Of a DNA stretch of 64,000 nucleotides, positions 33,563 through 43,281 are shown piece by piece; within the stretch, counting starts at the first letter, position 1, and each line of letters begins with the position of its first letter. Where the stretch lies: positions 5,890,001 to 5,954,000 of the forward strand of contig NZ_CP108046.1 in NCBI RefSeq assembly GCF_041435115.1, written 5' to 3'. The notes below the pieces were generated by a model. It was not told the origin of the DNA, searched no databases, and worked only from the letters and a program-made list of their open reading frames with translations. A program made the position numbers and the translations under genes. This stretch comes from Streptomyces sp. NBC_00289 (GTDB lineage: Bacteria; Actinomycetota; Actinomycetes; Streptomycetales; Streptomycetaceae).

Positions 33563-34956
33563 GGCTCATCGCTCTCTTCTGTGGGTTCTGATGGGGCTCG
33601 GTTGTGCTCGGCCGGGTAGGGGTCGGGCGTAACCGGCCAGGCAGAGCAGGATCATGGCGCGTAGGGCCTCGACGCTGCGGAAGCCGTAAGCCCGGCGGAT
33701 GAGCAGGCGGATCTTCGCGTTCATCGACTCCACCCGGGCGTTGGTGAGCCGGTGTGTCAGGGCGTTGGCGATGTCCTGGCGGCGAGCGCGAATGGTGCGG
33801 GCGAGCCTGACGAAGGGTTTCAGCTTGCTGCGGGAGGCCCACGCGAGCCAGGCGTCCAGCAGGTGCAGGCGCTCCGCGCCGCCGGGCGCGAACACCTGCC
33901 GCAGTTGCTCCTTGAGCAGGTAGGCGCGGTACAGCGGCTTGTTGGCGGTCTGGATCAGCGACAGCTTGGCTCGTTGCCGGTCGGTGAGGTCCCGGGGGTT
34001 CTTCCAGAGCGCGTAGCGGGAGTTCTTCAGCTCGGCGGCCAGGGCTTTCATGCCCATCCGGCGGGCGGCGTTCCATACCTGGCGGCGTACCGCGTCCAGG
34101 GCATCGCCGGCCCACTTCACGACGTGGAACGGGTCCAGGCACAGGGCCGCGTTCGGGGCGCGCCAGGCGACCACGTCCGCGATCCACTCGGCCCCGTCGG
34201 CCGAGACGTGGGTCAGCGCCTGGGAGCGTTGGGCACCGAGGAGGTCGAAGAAGGCGTGGACGGTCTTCTTCGAGCGGCCCTCGGCGACGTGCAGCAGTCG
34301 GCCCGAGTCGTGGTCCACCACCACTGTCAGGTACTTCTGGCCCTTGGCGAAGGACACCTCGTCGATTCCGATCCGGGTCACGCCGGCAAGGCGGTCGCCG
34401 TCCTGTCCGTCCCGCTCGACCATCACCCGGGTCAGGATGGAGCCGACGGTGTGCCAGTTGATCCGCAACAGCACCGAGATCAGCTTCTTCGAGGCGCCGG
34501 GGGCGAACCAGGCCACCGTCTCATCGAAGGGGATCGTGTGCCCGGCGCCGTGCCGGGCCCACGGGACGGCCGCTATCACCACGCCGTGCTCCGGGCAGTC
34601 CACCCGTGGCAGGTCGGCCTCGAAGTAGACCCGCAGCAGCCCCTCGTCCAGGGACCGCCAGCGCCTGCGGTGGCCCCGGTCGTAGAGCGGCGCCCGCTGA
34701 CGGCACACCCCGCAGGCGGGCCGGCGCTCCCACCTGCGGTCCGGGCGCACCGACACGACCTTCACGGGTTCGACCGGGTGAACACGGACCTCCTCGACCA
34801 CCGTGCGCTCGACCCCGGCAGCCCTGACCAGTACGTTCGCAGACGACACGCCGCACCCCTTCGCAGGTTCTTGATCGTCACAATCAGAAACCTACGCAGG
34901 GTGCGGCGTTCGTCATCTCATGACACGAACCGACCCACACATGTGGGCGAAGAGCC
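33563..34956 (-). mobile_element. ISL3-family insertion sequence with intact target duplication
   Basis: A 1394-bp element whose ends read GGCTCATCGC at 33563 and the complement of GGCTCTTCGC at 34956, the usual GGCTC-type ISL3 termini. It is flanked by perfect 8-base direct repeats TGAAAAAG at 33555-33562 and 34957-34964, the duplication length typical of ISL3. It landed in the right terminal repeat of the IS5 element and is the youngest layer of the stack. Confidence 0.9.
33566..34849 (-). CDS. ISL3-family transposase
   Basis: A 427-residue transposase with an N-terminal Cys/His zinc-finger segment (CGVCRQRAPLYDRGHRRRWRSLDEG, then VDCPEHG), an HTH region (KKLISVLLRINWHTVGSIL) and the ISL3 DDE core: RIGIDEVSFAKGQKYLTVV, LCLDPFHVVKWA and NARVESMNAKIRLLIRRAYGF. 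Intact frame, so it may be active. Confidence 0.92.
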   Translation of the reverse strand: MSSANVLVRAAGVERTVVEEVRVHPVEPVKVVSVRPDRRWERRPACGVCRQRAPLYDRGHRRRWRSLDEGLLRVYFEADLPRVDCPEHGVVIAAVPWARHGAGHTIPFDETVAWFAPGASKKLISVLLRINWHTVGSILTRVMVERDGQDGDRLAGVTRIGIDEVSFAKGQKYLTVVVDHDSGRLLHVAEGRSKKTVHAFFDLLGAQRSQALTHVSADGAEWIADVVAWRAPNAALCLDPFHVVKWAGDALDAVRRQVWNAARRMGMKALAAELKNSRYALWKNPRDLTDRQRAKLSLIQTANKPLYRAYLLKEQLRQVFAPGGAERLHLLDAWLAWASRSKLKPFVRLARTIRARRQDIANALTHRLTNARVESMNAKIRLLIRRAYGFRSVEALRAMILLCLAGYARPLPGRAQPSPIRTHRRER

Positions 34957-35290
34957 TGAAAAAGGCTCCTGGTCCCGCAGCGAGTCCACCACGAACTCCC
35001 GTACACGGTCACGCAGTTCATCCGCGTCCCAGGACGCAAGGGCCAGAAAAGTCCTGTAACCGGTCCGGCGAGGCATGCCCGGCGGCCTCGGCGACCTGCC
35101 ACATGTTCTTGCGCGGCACATCCGACAGCAGTCCGCGCACCATCGCCCGCAGATTCTCCCGCGAGGCCGGCCGGCGGAACACATCATCCACCGACGCGCA
35201 CAGCGCCTCCAGATCCGCGTCCCAGCACCGGACCTCGTCCGCGGTCAACTCATCACGCCGGACCAGACCCGGCGGCGGCATCTGCCCCAT

Positions 35291-35765
35291 ACACCGCCAA
35301 CGAGACGGATCATCATCACGTCACGTGAACGACCGGCTGTAGTACCGGTACGACGGCAACGCGCTCTCCATGGCAGGACTCTCCCGAGCATCTTCATGCG
35401 GTCAGCCAACGTGACAGCGCCCCCGCCGCGCCTCCCGCTCAGCCGGCCCCCAACGCGCGGCTTCGAACTCCCCAAACCGTCTATATGCCCGAACTGACAG
35501 ATCGTCAAGCAAGATCTTAAAGATCAGTACTGGGGCGGACTTCACCACTGCTGATGTGACAGAAGTCAGCAACGAACCGTCAGATCACGAAGTGCGGCTG
35601 TGGTACCAATCGAAACCCCTTCCCCGTAGTTGCGAGGCGACGCTCAGTAGTGAGGTATCTATTGCTCACCTCTCTGTTGTCTCGTCACGGAAAGCTAACA
35701 TTAGCTACTGTAGATTTCTTCTGTCCTACCTCGGACATGATTTGATTCGAAATGAGGCCGAGTCA
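35291..35765. other. Leader region of the terpene synthase (no gene seen)
   Basis: About 475 bases between the IS701 start and the preferred terpene synthase ATG. An in-frame GTG at 35556 could extend the synthase by 70 residues, but it has no ribosome-binding site and the extra peptide has no terpene synthase character. The stretch 35500-35540 (AAGCAAGATCTTAAAGATCAG) is AT-rich and contains the dyad AGATCTTAAAGATC, a candidate promoter or operator. Base composition falls noticeably here compared with the IS to the left. Confidence 0.5.
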
Positions 35766-36734
35766 ATGCAGGTGCTACCTGACATTTACATGCCATTGCC
35801 GCAAAAGCCCCCCAACTCATCGGTGGTGGCAGAAGCGAACAAGGAGACCCGGCGATGGATTGATGAATTCCATCTCTGCCCGACTGCGGATGTTCGTCAG
35901 GCAGTCGCGGACACTAATGCAGTCCAGTGCATGGCTCTCTTCTATCCGGAAATTGATACCGAAAAACTGATTCTATTGGGTCAGTTCGTGACGCTCGGCT
36001 TCATGATCGACGACGAGTGGGCAGTGTCCAATCCGCAGGATGTCCTGTCCCGCCTGGTCTCCCTACTGGGAGTGATTGAAGGGGACGGGGATCCATCAGA
36101 TTCATCCGGACGGGCATTCGCCGGTGTTTGGCAGCGGATACTCAAGGGTCGTCCTGAGGTCTGGCGGTCAGCTTATCGGCGCAATGTCGTCGATCATCTG
36201 TGGGGTCAGTACGGGGAGCTGGTCGACAAAGCCAGTGGGCGGTGGCCAGAACTGTGGGCTTACCAGGTGAATCGCCGCCACACATTCGGAATGGAGTTCC
36301 TTCTCGATCAATGCGAAATGGTTGCCGATGTTTACCTTCCCGAGGTAGTGCGCCGACTGCCTGCTATGGCGTGCCTCCGAGAGGCGATAGCCGATCATCA
36401 GACATTGGTAAATGACATCATTTCCGTCTCGAAAGAGGAAGGAGATGGAGATTATCATAATTTCATCCTGCTCACGGAGAGTCATGAGTCCATAGCCCGA
36501 CAGGTGGCTCTCGATAAAGCAAATGCTGTAGCCACAAAACTCTTCAAGCGTGTAATTACAGCGCGCGAGGAGCTAACGGATCAACTGAAGGTTCTCCCGA
36601 TCACCGATCAGGAGCGCCGCGATGCTTCGCGCATCGCTGACGATTACCTCGTTACAGTGAGGGCAAATTACGATTACTACTTTGACTCGATGGTGCGCAG
36701 GTATGATCTTTCGGGTTCAGTAATCGCCGAGTGA
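35766..36734 (+). CDS. Class I terpene synthase
   Basis: About 322 residues, normal for bacterial class I cyclases. It opens with MQVLPDIYMPLP, the usual FYMP-type start. The metal motif is IDDEWAV (D82, D83, E84), and the NSE triad NDIISVSKE (N216, S220, E224) is canonical. An Arg pair in NRRHTFGMEF and the terminal RRY (R312-Y313) match the diphosphate sensors. The Asp-rich motif lacks the usual later acidic residue (DDxxD/E). The ATG at 35766 has GAGG eight bases ahead. It would ionise a linear prenyl diphosphate; a GGPP synthase in the next operon favours a diterpene, but FPP is possible. AT-rich (26 G+C in 60 bases at 36421). Confidence 0.88.
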   Translation: MQVLPDIYMPLPQKPPNSSVVAEANKETRRWIDEFHLCPTADVRQAVADTNAVQCMALFYPEIDTEKLILLGQFVTLGFMIDDEWAVSNPQDVLSRLVSLLGVIEGDGDPSDSSGRAFAGVWQRILKGRPEVWRSAYRRNVVDHLWGQYGELVDKASGRWPELWAYQVNRRHTFGMEFLLDQCEMVADVYLPEVVRRLPAMACLREAIADHQTLVNDIISVSKEEGDGDYHNFILLTESHESIARQVALDKANAVATKLFKRVITAREELTDQLKVLPITDQERRDASRIADDYLVTVRANYDYYFDSMVRRYDLSGSVIAE

Positions 36735-37194
36735 CGATTGGGTCAGGTTTCGGGTGGCCCGCGGATGCGAAGGACGCACCCTTCGCTAAGCTAAACGTAC
36801 CGGCGAAGCGAAATTGAGGCGCGATGTGATCCGTAACACATCTTGAGACAGTAGTTTCCTGATGCTACGGCCGGACTTTAGCGTCGCCGCAGGTCAGCGT
36901 CCTGCGGGCTGCGGCAGCAAATTACTGATGCCTGATATTGCATCCCGCCTCCGATCCGCTGACCAGCCAGGAACGATTCGACTGCGAGTACGGCAAATCT
37001 GTTTCCGCTCGAAGCCTCGGTCGCGAAGTCTGGCTGCAGTACTGGCCGGAAGCCTATGTCAAGAAATGCCGACCTGATTAAGAGAGCTTCGTATCAGGAC
37101 CTTCCGTCGATCGCTATCAGAATGAGGCTCAAGTGTTCGTCGTGATGAGCTGCGGACGCTGGAACACTGCGTTCTCATTGAGAGGTAGTTAGAA
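36735..37194. other. Intergenic region between terpene synthase and ispH
   Basis: A 460-base AT-richer stretch. One small frame may be a remnant: from a TTG near 36935, HPASDPLTSQERFDCEYGKS... ending in VWLQYWPEAYVKKCRPD, no ribosome-binding site seen. The ispH promoter probably lies here, making the MEP operon a separate transcript from the cyclase. Confidence 0.45.
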
Positions 37195-38220
37195 TTGAAT
37201 TCACGTGAGAGATTTCCTGCGCCAGCTCTCCGTGTCCTGCTTGCTGCTCCTCGTGGTTTTTGTGCGGGTGTGGACCGCGCAGTCCTGGCGGTGGAGCATG
37301 CTCTGGAGCAATATGGGGCGCCGGTGTATGTGCGCAAGCAGATCGTGCACAACAAGTATGTCGTGCAGACTCTGGAACAGAAGGGGGCGGTCTTCGTCGA
37401 TGAGACGGAGGAGGTGCCCGAGGGCTCGATCGTGGTCTTCTCGGCCCACGGCGTTGCTCCCTCTGTGCACGACGAGGCGAAGGCCAACAGGCTGGCCACC
37501 ATCGACGCGACCTGCCCGCTGGTGACCAAGGTCCACAAGGAGGCGGTGCGGTTCGCCGACGAGGGCTACGACATCCTCCTTATCGGCCATGAGGGGCATG
37601 AAGAGGTTGTCGGCACCATGGGCGAGGCCCCGGACCGGATCCATCTGGTCGACGGCGCCGGGGACGTCGCAGGCGTTCAGGTCCGTGACGAGTCCAAGGT
37701 CGTCTGGCTCTCCCAGACCACGCTGTCGGTGGATGAGACCATGGCCACTGTCGGTGAGCTGAAGAAGCGCTTTCCGCTGCTGGTCAGTCCGCCCAGTGAT
37801 GACATTTGCTACGCCGCCCAGAACCGTCAGGCGGTGGTGAAGCAGATCGCCCCCGAGACCGACCTGCTGATCGTGGTCGGCTCCAAAAACTCCCACAACT
37901 CCTCCGCTCTGGTTGAGGTCGGCCTGGAGTACGGGGCCAAGGCCGCCTACCTGGTCGACTTCGCCGATGAGATGGACGAGGCCTGGCTGGAGGGCGCCTG
38001 CACGGTCGGTGTGACCAGCGGTGCATCGGTGCCGGAGATCCTGGTTGAGGGCGTGCTGGAGTGGCTCGCCAAGTGCGGCTACGGCGACGTGCAGACCGTC
38101 CGCACGGTGACCGAGAGCCAGCATTTCGCACTGCCACGCGAACTGCTGCGCACCCGAGCCGAGCTGCTGCGAGCCGCAGAGTCAACGCCGCCTTCCGCAC
38201 CTGCTGATACGGACGGGTGA
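37195..38220 (+). CDS. ispH: 4-hydroxy-3-methylbut-2-enyl diphosphate reductase IspH
   Basis: A 341-residue [4Fe-4S] enzyme, last step of the MEP pathway, giving IPP and DMAPP. The three cluster Cys are in [11 protein letters not shown] (C23), [13 protein letters not shown] and [12 protein letters not shown]. Other hallmarks: [53 protein letters not shown] and [12 protein letters not shown]. The start is TTG at 37195, weak but with AGAGG nine bases ahead and no better in-frame codon. It heads the ispH-ispG-ggps-dxs operon. This is presumably an extra copy, since the chromosome should carry its own. Confidence 0.95.
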   Translation: MNSRERFPAPALRVLLAAPRGFCAGVDRAVLAVEHALEQYGAPVYVRKQIVHNKYVVQTLEQKGAVFVDETEEVPEGSIVVFSAHGVAPSVHDEAKANRLATIDATCPLVTKVHKEAVRFADEGYDILLIGHEGHEEVVGTMGEAPDRIHLVDGAGDVAGVQVRDESKVVWLSQTTLSVDETMATVGELKKRFPLLVSPPSDDICYAAQNRQAVVKQIAPETDLLIVVGSKNSHNSSALVEVGLEYGAKAAYLVDFADEMDEAWLEGACTVGVTSGASVPEILVEGVLEWLAKCGYGDVQTVRTVTESQHFALPRELLRTRAELLRAAESTPPSAPADTDG

Positions 38221-38224
38221 GGCG

Positions 38225-39400
38225 ATGACCGCGATCCCGCTCGGGATGCCGTCCGTTCCGGTCAAGCTCGCCGGCCGCCGCAAGAGCCGCAAGATCCAAG
38301 TCGGGTCGGTGGCGGTGGGCGGCGACGCGCCGGTCTCCGTCCAGTCCATGACCACCACCGTCACCGCGGACATCGGCGCCACGCTGCAGCAGATCGCCGA
38401 GCTCACCGCCTCCGGCTGCCAGATCGTGAGGGTGGCGTGTCCGTCGCAGGACGATGCCGACGCGCTCGCGACCATCGCGAGGAAGTCACAGATCCCGGTG
38501 ATCGCGGACATCCACTTCCAGCCGAAGTACGTGTTCGCGGCGATCGACGCGGGCTGTGCGGCGGTGCGGGTGAACCCGGGCAACATCCGGCAGTTCGACG
38601 ACAGGGTGAAGGAGATTGCAAAGGCGGCCTCGGAGGCGGGGGTGCCGATCCGGATCGGTGTGAACGCCGGGTCGCTGGACAGGCGGCTGCTGGAGAAGTA
38701 CGGCAAGGCCACGCCCGAGGCGCTGGTGGAGTCGGCGCTGTGGGAATGCTCGCTGTTCGAGGAGCACGGTTTTACGGACATCAAGATCTCGGTGAAGCAC
38801 AACGACCCTGTCGTGATGGTAGGCGCCTACCGGTTGCTGGCGGCGCAGTGCGACTACCCGCTGCACCTGGGGGTGACGGAGGCGGGTCCGGCGTTCCAGG
38901 GCACGATCAAGTCGGCGGTGGCGTTCGGTGCGCTGCTCAGCGAGGGCATCGGGGACACGATCCGGGTGTCGCTGTCGGCGCCGCCGGCGGAGGAGGTCAA
39001 GGTCGGCATCCAGATCCTTCAGTCGCTGAACCTGCGGCAGCGCCGCCTGGAGATCGTCTCCTGCCCGTCGTGCGGGAGGGCGCAGGTGGATGTGTACAAG
39101 CTGGCCGACCAGGTGACGGCGGGTCTGGAGGGCATGGAGGTGCCGCTGCGGGTGGCGGTGATGGGCTGTGTCGTCAACGGGCCGGGCGAGGCGCGGGAGG
39201 CGGATCTCGGTGTCGCGTCGGGCAACGGCAAGGGGCAGATCTTCGTGAAGGGCGAGGTCATCAAGACCGTGCCGGAGTCGAAGATCGTCGAGACCCTGAT
39301 CGAAGAGGCCCTGAAACTCGCCGAACAGATGCAGAGCGACGGCGTCGCCTTCGGTGACTCGGGTGGTACCGGGCGGCCCACTGTCACCGCAGTCGGCTGA
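38225..39400 (+). CDS. ispG: 4-hydroxy-3-methylbut-2-en-1-yl diphosphate synthase IspG (GcpE)
   Basis: A 391-residue [4Fe-4S] enzyme converting MEcPP to HMBPP, the substrate of IspH. The TIM-barrel part holds [34 protein letters not shown] and VADIHF-type [14 protein letters not shown]; the cluster Cys are in [13 protein letters not shown] and [12 protein letters not shown]. The ATG at 38225 is four bases after the ispH stop, so the two iron-sulfur enzymes are coupled. Strongly GC-rich (41 of 60 at 38641), unlike the terpene synthase. Confidence 0.96.
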   Translation: MTAIPLGMPSVPVKLAGRRKSRKIQVGSVAVGGDAPVSVQSMTTTVTADIGATLQQIAELTASGCQIVRVACPSQDDADALATIARKSQIPVIADIHFQPKYVFAAIDAGCAAVRVNPGNIRQFDDRVKEIAKAASEAGVPIRIGVNAGSLDRRLLEKYGKATPEALVESALWECSLFEEHGFTDIKISVKHNDPVVMVGAYRLLAAQCDYPLHLGVTEAGPAFQGTIKSAVAFGALLSEGIGDTIRVSLSAPPAEEVKVGIQILQSLNLRQRRLEIVSCPSCGRAQVDVYKLADQVTAGLEGMEVPLRVAVMGCVVNGPGEAREADLGVASGNGKGQIFVKGEVIKTVPESKIVETLIEEALKLAEQMQSDGVAFGDSGGTGRPTVTAVG

Positions 39401-39409
39401 CGAGGTGAA

Positions 39410-40516
39410 GTGAAAATCAACTACGAGAGCGAAACGCACCACATGGCGAACACCCTTTCAGGCCCTTGCGTCCCCCCTCTTGCTGTGCCGGTTCTCCTGG
39501 ACCGCGGCAGATCCCTGTGCATGCCGCCGTTGCGGGAGGCTGTGGCTCGGCTGGCCGCACCGATTGATACCGTCGCCGCCTACCACTTCGGTTGGACCGA
39601 CCGGCACGGCTGCCCCGCCTCGGGCGACGGCGGCAAGGGACTGCGGCCCGCGTTAGCCCTGCTGTCGGCGGAGGCGGTCGGCGCCGGCTCGGAGACCGGG
39701 GTGCCGGGCGGGGTCGCGGTCGAACTGGTGCACAACTTTTCCCTGTTGCACGACGACGTGATGGACGGCGACGAGACCCGGCGGCACCGGGCCACGGCCT
39801 GGACCGTCTTCGGGGCCGCACAGGCCGTCCTGGCCGGTGACGCCCTGCTCGCCCTGGCCACTGAGGTCCTGCTCGATGCGCCGGACAGTTCGACCGCGAG
39901 CGCCGCCGACGCCGCCCGCGCGGTCCGGCGGATCACCACGGCCACCCGTCGGCTGATCGACGGCCAGGCGCAGGATCTGTCTTTCGAGCAGCGTGACCGG
40001 GTTACTGTCGCCGAGTGCCTGGAGATGGAGGGCAACAAGACCGGCGCGCTGCTTGCTGCGGCCTGTGCTATCGGCGCGGTGCTGGCCGGGGCCGATGACC
40101 GCACGGCAGACGCCCTGGGCCGTTACGGGCACGACTTGGGGCTGGCCTTCCAGGCGGTGGATGACCTGCTCGGCATCTGGGGTACCACCGAGGTCACCGG
40201 CAAGCCGCGCTGGGGCGATCTGCGTCGGCGTAAGAAGTCGCTGCCGGTGGCCGTGGCGCTCGCCGACGGCGGCCCGGCCTCCCGCCGGCTGGCCGAACTG
40301 CTCGCCGACCCGCAGCCCCGCGCCGAAGAGGACGGGAAGCAGCTCGCCGTCCGCGCTGACCTGATCGAGCAGGCCGGCGGCCGCGCCTGGGCCCGTGACG
40401 AGGCCCGTCGCCGTCACACAGGCGCTTTGGCCGCCCTGGACGAGGTGCCCATGCCGGACCAGATACGTGAGTACTTCGTCGCCCTCGCCGAATTCGTCGT
40501 CGTGCGGGAGAGGTGA
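39410..40516 (+). CDS. Polyprenyl diphosphate synthase, probably geranylgeranyl (GGPP)
   Basis: A 368-residue trans-prenyltransferase. First Asp-rich motif [16 protein letters not shown] (D115-D116-x-x-D119) and second [10 protein letters not shown], with GKGLRPAL for IPP binding and [16 protein letters not shown] behind it. Chain-length residues: Phe at -5 and Ser at -4 before a DDxxD without insertion, the pattern linked to GGPP rather than FPP output. A GTG start at 39410 is used; ATG at 39443 is an alternative with a shorter N-terminus. Nine bases after ispG. Supplies C20 donor to the cyclase. Confidence 0.9.
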   Translation: MKINYESETHHMANTLSGPCVPPLAVPVLLDRGRSLCMPPLREAVARLAAPIDTVAAYHFGWTDRHGCPASGDGGKGLRPALALLSAEAVGAGSETGVPGGVAVELVHNFSLLHDDVMDGDETRRHRATAWTVFGAAQAVLAGDALLALATEVLLDAPDSSTASAADAARAVRRITTATRRLIDGQAQDLSFEQRDRVTVAECLEMEGNKTGALLAAACAIGAVLAGADDRTADALGRYGHDLGLAFQAVDDLLGIWGTTEVTGKPRWGDLRRRKKSLPVAVALADGGPASRRLAELLADPQPRAEEDGKQLAVRADLIEQAGGRAWARDEARRRHTGALAALDEVPMPDQIREYFVALAEFVVVRER

Positions 40517-40526
40517 CCGAAACGCC

Positions 40527-42542
40527 ATGACCTTCACGACTGGCACCACCGCCAGCGACGCTGGCCTTCCGGCTCCGGAACACACAAACCAGCCACAGGA
40601 TGCCGGCGCCACGGCACGCTCCACCCTGCTGGGGGCGATCCAGTCCCCCCGGGCTCTTGACTCACTCACGCCCCACCAACTGCCACTCCTGGCTCAGGAG
40701 ATCCGGGACTTCCTGATCGGCACGGTCTCCCAGACCGGCGGGCACCTCGGCCCCAACTTGGGCGTGGTGGAACTCACCATCGCCCTGCACCGTATCTTCC
40801 ACTCCCCCCGCGACCGGATCCTGTTCGACACCGGCCACCAGACCTACATCCACAAGCTCCTCACCGGCCGCCACGACTTTTCCCAGCTACGCTTCAGAGA
40901 CGGCCTGTCCGGCTATCCGTGCAGGGCCGAGTCCGAGCACGACGTCATCGAGAACAGCCACGCCTCCACCGTCCTCGGCTGGGCCGACGGCCTGGCCAAG
41001 GCCCACCAGCTGCAGGGCTTCGACGACCGTGCGGTGGTCGCGGTGATCGGCGACGGCGCCCTGACCGGAGGCATGGCCTGGGAAGCCCTCAACAACATCG
41101 CCGCCGCCAAGGACCGCCCGGTCATCATCGTCGTCAACGACAATCAGCGCTCCTACTCCCCGACCATCGGCGGCCTCGCCCACCACCTCGCCACACTGCG
41201 CACCACCCAGGGCTACCAGCGCTTCCTGACCTGGGGCAAGGAGGCACTGGAGCGCATTCCGGCGGTCGGCCGGCCGCTCTTCAACACCCTGCACGGCGCC
41301 ACAAAGGGCCCGACGGACGTCATTTCGCCGCAGGGCCTGTTCGAGGACCTGGGGCTGAAGTACCTCGGCCCGGTCGACGGCCACGACATCGCCGCGCTGG
41401 GGGCGGCCCTGCGCCGGGCTCGCGACCTTGGCGGCCCGGTGATCGTGCACTGCCTGACCCAGAAGGGCCGCGGCTACCTGCCCGCCGCGCAGCACGAGGA
41501 GGACCGCTTCCACGCCGTCGGTGTCATCCACCCGGACACCGGCCTGCCACTCAAGGCCCCGGCCAGGGACTGGACCAGCGTGTTCGGCCAGGAGATGGCC
41601 GCCCTTGGCCGGGAGCGCGAGGACATTGTCGCGATCACCGCGGCGATGCTGCACCCGGTGGGCCTGGGCCCGTTCGCCCAGCAGTTTCCCGAGCGGGTCT
41701 TCGACGTGGGCATCGCCGAACAGCACGCCGCGGTCTCCGCCGCGGGACTTGCTACTGGCGGACTGCACCCGGTGGTCGCGGTGTACGCGACCTTCCTCAA
41801 CCGTGCCTTCGACCAGCTCCTCATGGACATCGCCCTGCACCAGTGCGGGGTCACCTTCGTACTGGACCGGGCCGGCATCACCGGCCCCGACGGAGCCAGC
41901 CACCACGGCATGTGGGACCTGTCCATCCTGCAGGTCGTCCCCGGCCTGCAGATCGCCGCCCCGCGCGACGCCGACCAGCTGCGCGCCCAGCTCCGCGAAG
42001 CCGTCGCCGTCGACGACGCCCCCACCGTCATCCGCTACCCCAAGGGCGCCGTCGGCCCCGCCGTCCCGGCCCTCGGCCGGATCGGCGGCATGGACGTGCT
42101 GCACGACAACACCCAGCCGACCGGCACGCCCGCCCTATCCGGGGAGGGCAGCGCCGCCCGGCGGGCCGATGTACTGCTGGTCGCGGTCGGCGCCATGGCG
42201 CCCACCTGCCTGGAGGCGGCGAAGCTGCTGGCCGCCCAGGGCGTCACCAGCACCGTGATCGACCCCCGCTGGGTCAAGCCCGTCGACCCAGCGTTGCCCG
42301 GCCTCGCCGCCCAGTACCGTGCCGTGGTCACCGTCGAGGACAACAGTCGAACCGGAGGGGTCGGCACCGCGATCGCCCAGGCCCTGCGCGACGCCGCTGT
42401 ACACGTGCCGCTACGCAACATGGGCATACCGCAACGATTCCTCCCCCACGCCACACGCGAGGAACTCCTCACCGAGACCGGGCTCACCGCCGACGGCATC
42501 ACCCGCCAGATCACCGCCCTGCTGACAGAGCGCAAGGACTGA
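40527..42542 (+). CDS. dxs: 1-deoxy-D-xylulose-5-phosphate synthase Dxs
   Basis: A 671-residue thiamine diphosphate enzyme, first and flux-limiting step of the MEP pathway (pyruvate plus glyceraldehyde 3-phosphate). Key motifs: [49 protein letters not shown] for ThDP/Mg, [15 protein letters not shown] with the catalytic Glu, and the transketolase C-domain LDPRWVKP-type [13 protein letters not shown] 40-residue Gly/Ala-rich head precedes the usual start. The ATG at 40527 is ten bases after the prenyl synthase stop. It completes the four-gene operon. Confidence 0.96.
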   Translation: MTFTTGTTASDAGLPAPEHTNQPQDAGATARSTLLGAIQSPRALDSLTPHQLPLLAQEIRDFLIGTVSQTGGHLGPNLGVVELTIALHRIFHSPRDRILFDTGHQTYIHKLLTGRHDFSQLRFRDGLSGYPCRAESEHDVIENSHASTVLGWADGLAKAHQLQGFDDRAVVAVIGDGALTGGMAWEALNNIAAAKDRPVIIVVNDNQRSYSPTIGGLAHHLATLRTTQGYQRFLTWGKEALERIPAVGRPLFNTLHGATKGPTDVISPQGLFEDLGLKYLGPVDGHDIAALGAALRRARDLGGPVIVHCLTQKGRGYLPAAQHEEDRFHAVGVIHPDTGLPLKAPARDWTSVFGQEMAALGREREDIVAITAAMLHPVGLGPFAQQFPERVFDVGIAEQHAAVSAAGLATGGLHPVVAVYATFLNRAFDQLLMDIALHQCGVTFVLDRAGITGPDGASHHGMWDLSILQVVPGLQIAAPRDADQLRAQLREAVAVDDAPTVIRYPKGAVGPAVPALGRIGGMDVLHDNTQPTGTPALSGEGSAARRADVLLVAVGAMAPTCLEAAKLLAAQGVTSTVIDPRWVKPVDPALPGLAAQYRAVVTVEDNSRTGGVGTAIAQALRDAAVHVPLRNMGIPQRFLPHATREELLTETGLTADGITRQITALLTERKD

Positions 42543-42644
42543 CCCGGTGACCTATGCAACGAAACCTGCGAAATGTCTGGATCGGGTGATCATCTGGTGC
42601 GACTAAGAGGTCACGCAGATTGGTGGCGGTGCAGTTTGGCGGGT

Positions 42645-43187
42645 TCAGTTCTCCCAGCGCAGATACCAAGTCGGCTTGGTCACTGTGCGTGCTGAGAATC
42701 CGTCGCGGGTGGCTTCCGCCTCGGTCGTACTGACGTAACGCAGCCAGTCGAGTTGCCAGCCGAGTTCTTCCTGTACTGCCCTGTCCTGATCGTCGTTGCA
42801 TGCGTGAGCTGCGCGGGCGATGCCGCCCGTCGCGAAGTTCGCGGCCGCTTCAGCGTCTTTGGGGTCGCCGAAGAAGGCGGCCTTGAGCGCGTGGCCGACG
42901 GCGGTGATCACCTCAAAGGGAATGTCGATGCTCTCATCTAGATCGTCGCAGTAGCTGGCTGCTTCTTGATCGAGGGCTTCTGCCAGACGAGCGGCGGTCT
43001 CGCCAGGTATGGTCTCGCCGGATGCCCGGCCCCATGCAGCTGTGATCGCTTCCCAAACGTTGCTGCGGTACGGCCGTGCGCAGTCCATGTACAGGTCGAA
43101 GACCCGCTCGGCTACCCCTGCGACGAAGGCCGCACGCTGTTCGGGGGACATCCCGAGGATGACGGCGAATTCCGACTCTGGCAGCAT
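42645..43187 (-). CDS. Hypothetical protein, possibly DUF416-like
   Basis: A 180-residue soluble acidic protein: MLPESEFAVILGMSPEQRAAFVAGVAERVFDLYMDCARPYRSNVW, then helical segments rich in Ala, Glu and Asp and ending in TKPTWYLRWEN. The overall pattern recalls DUF416/immunity-like helical proteins, but the match is weak. Antiparallel to dxs and next to an IS5 element, it is probably cargo unrelated to terpenoids. Function unknown. Confidence 0.55.
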   Translation of the reverse strand: MLPESEFAVILGMSPEQRAAFVAGVAERVFDLYMDCARPYRSNVWEAITAAWGRASGETIPGETAARLAEALDQEAASYCDDLDESIDIPFEVITAVGHALKAAFFGDPKDAEAAANFATGGIARAAHACNDDQDRAVQEELGWQLDWLRYVSTTEAEATRDGFSARTVTKPTWYLRWEN

Positions 43188-43281
43188 GCCGACTTCTTTC
43201 TACGGCGGTTGGCCGTCTTCTTCGGGTCACCCATCCTGTGCTGGCGGCTTCGGCCTCATGGTAGGCGCGCAGGGCGGGTAC

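Larger units (their letters stand above)
32683..34968 (-). mobile_element. IS5-family element inserted in IS701, itself split by ISL3
   Basis: Terminal repeats GAGCCTTTTTCAC at 32683-32695 and its complement, now divided between 33554-33562 and 34965-34968 by the ISL3 insertion. The three-base target duplication CTG lies at 32680-32682 and 34969-34971. The element proper is therefore 32683-33562 plus the last four bases after ISL3. Its transposase gene is intact. Confidence 0.85.
31581..35290 (-). pseudogene. IS701-family transposase, disrupted by nested insertions
   Basis: The N-terminal part (35290 to 34972, starting MGQMPPPGLVRRDELTADEVRCWDADLEAL) and the C-terminal part (32682 to 31581, with VLIADETGDIKKG, FTYFLADELYGG and QRWMVEETF) are one gene split by two IS. 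Removing the insertions and one CTG target copy rejoins the frame exactly (DSLRDQDAVLIADETGD). The copy is independently dead: one extra T near 35050-35055 shifts the frame after RLQDF, and a TAG stands at 31930 where relatives have Gln (ETF*AAKNEAGFD). Confidence 0.85.

Noticed and set aside
35556..35765. N-terminal 70-residue extension of the terpene synthase from GTG
   Set aside because: No ribosome-binding site, no similarity to class I cyclases, and the ATG at 35766 restores normal length and motif spacing.
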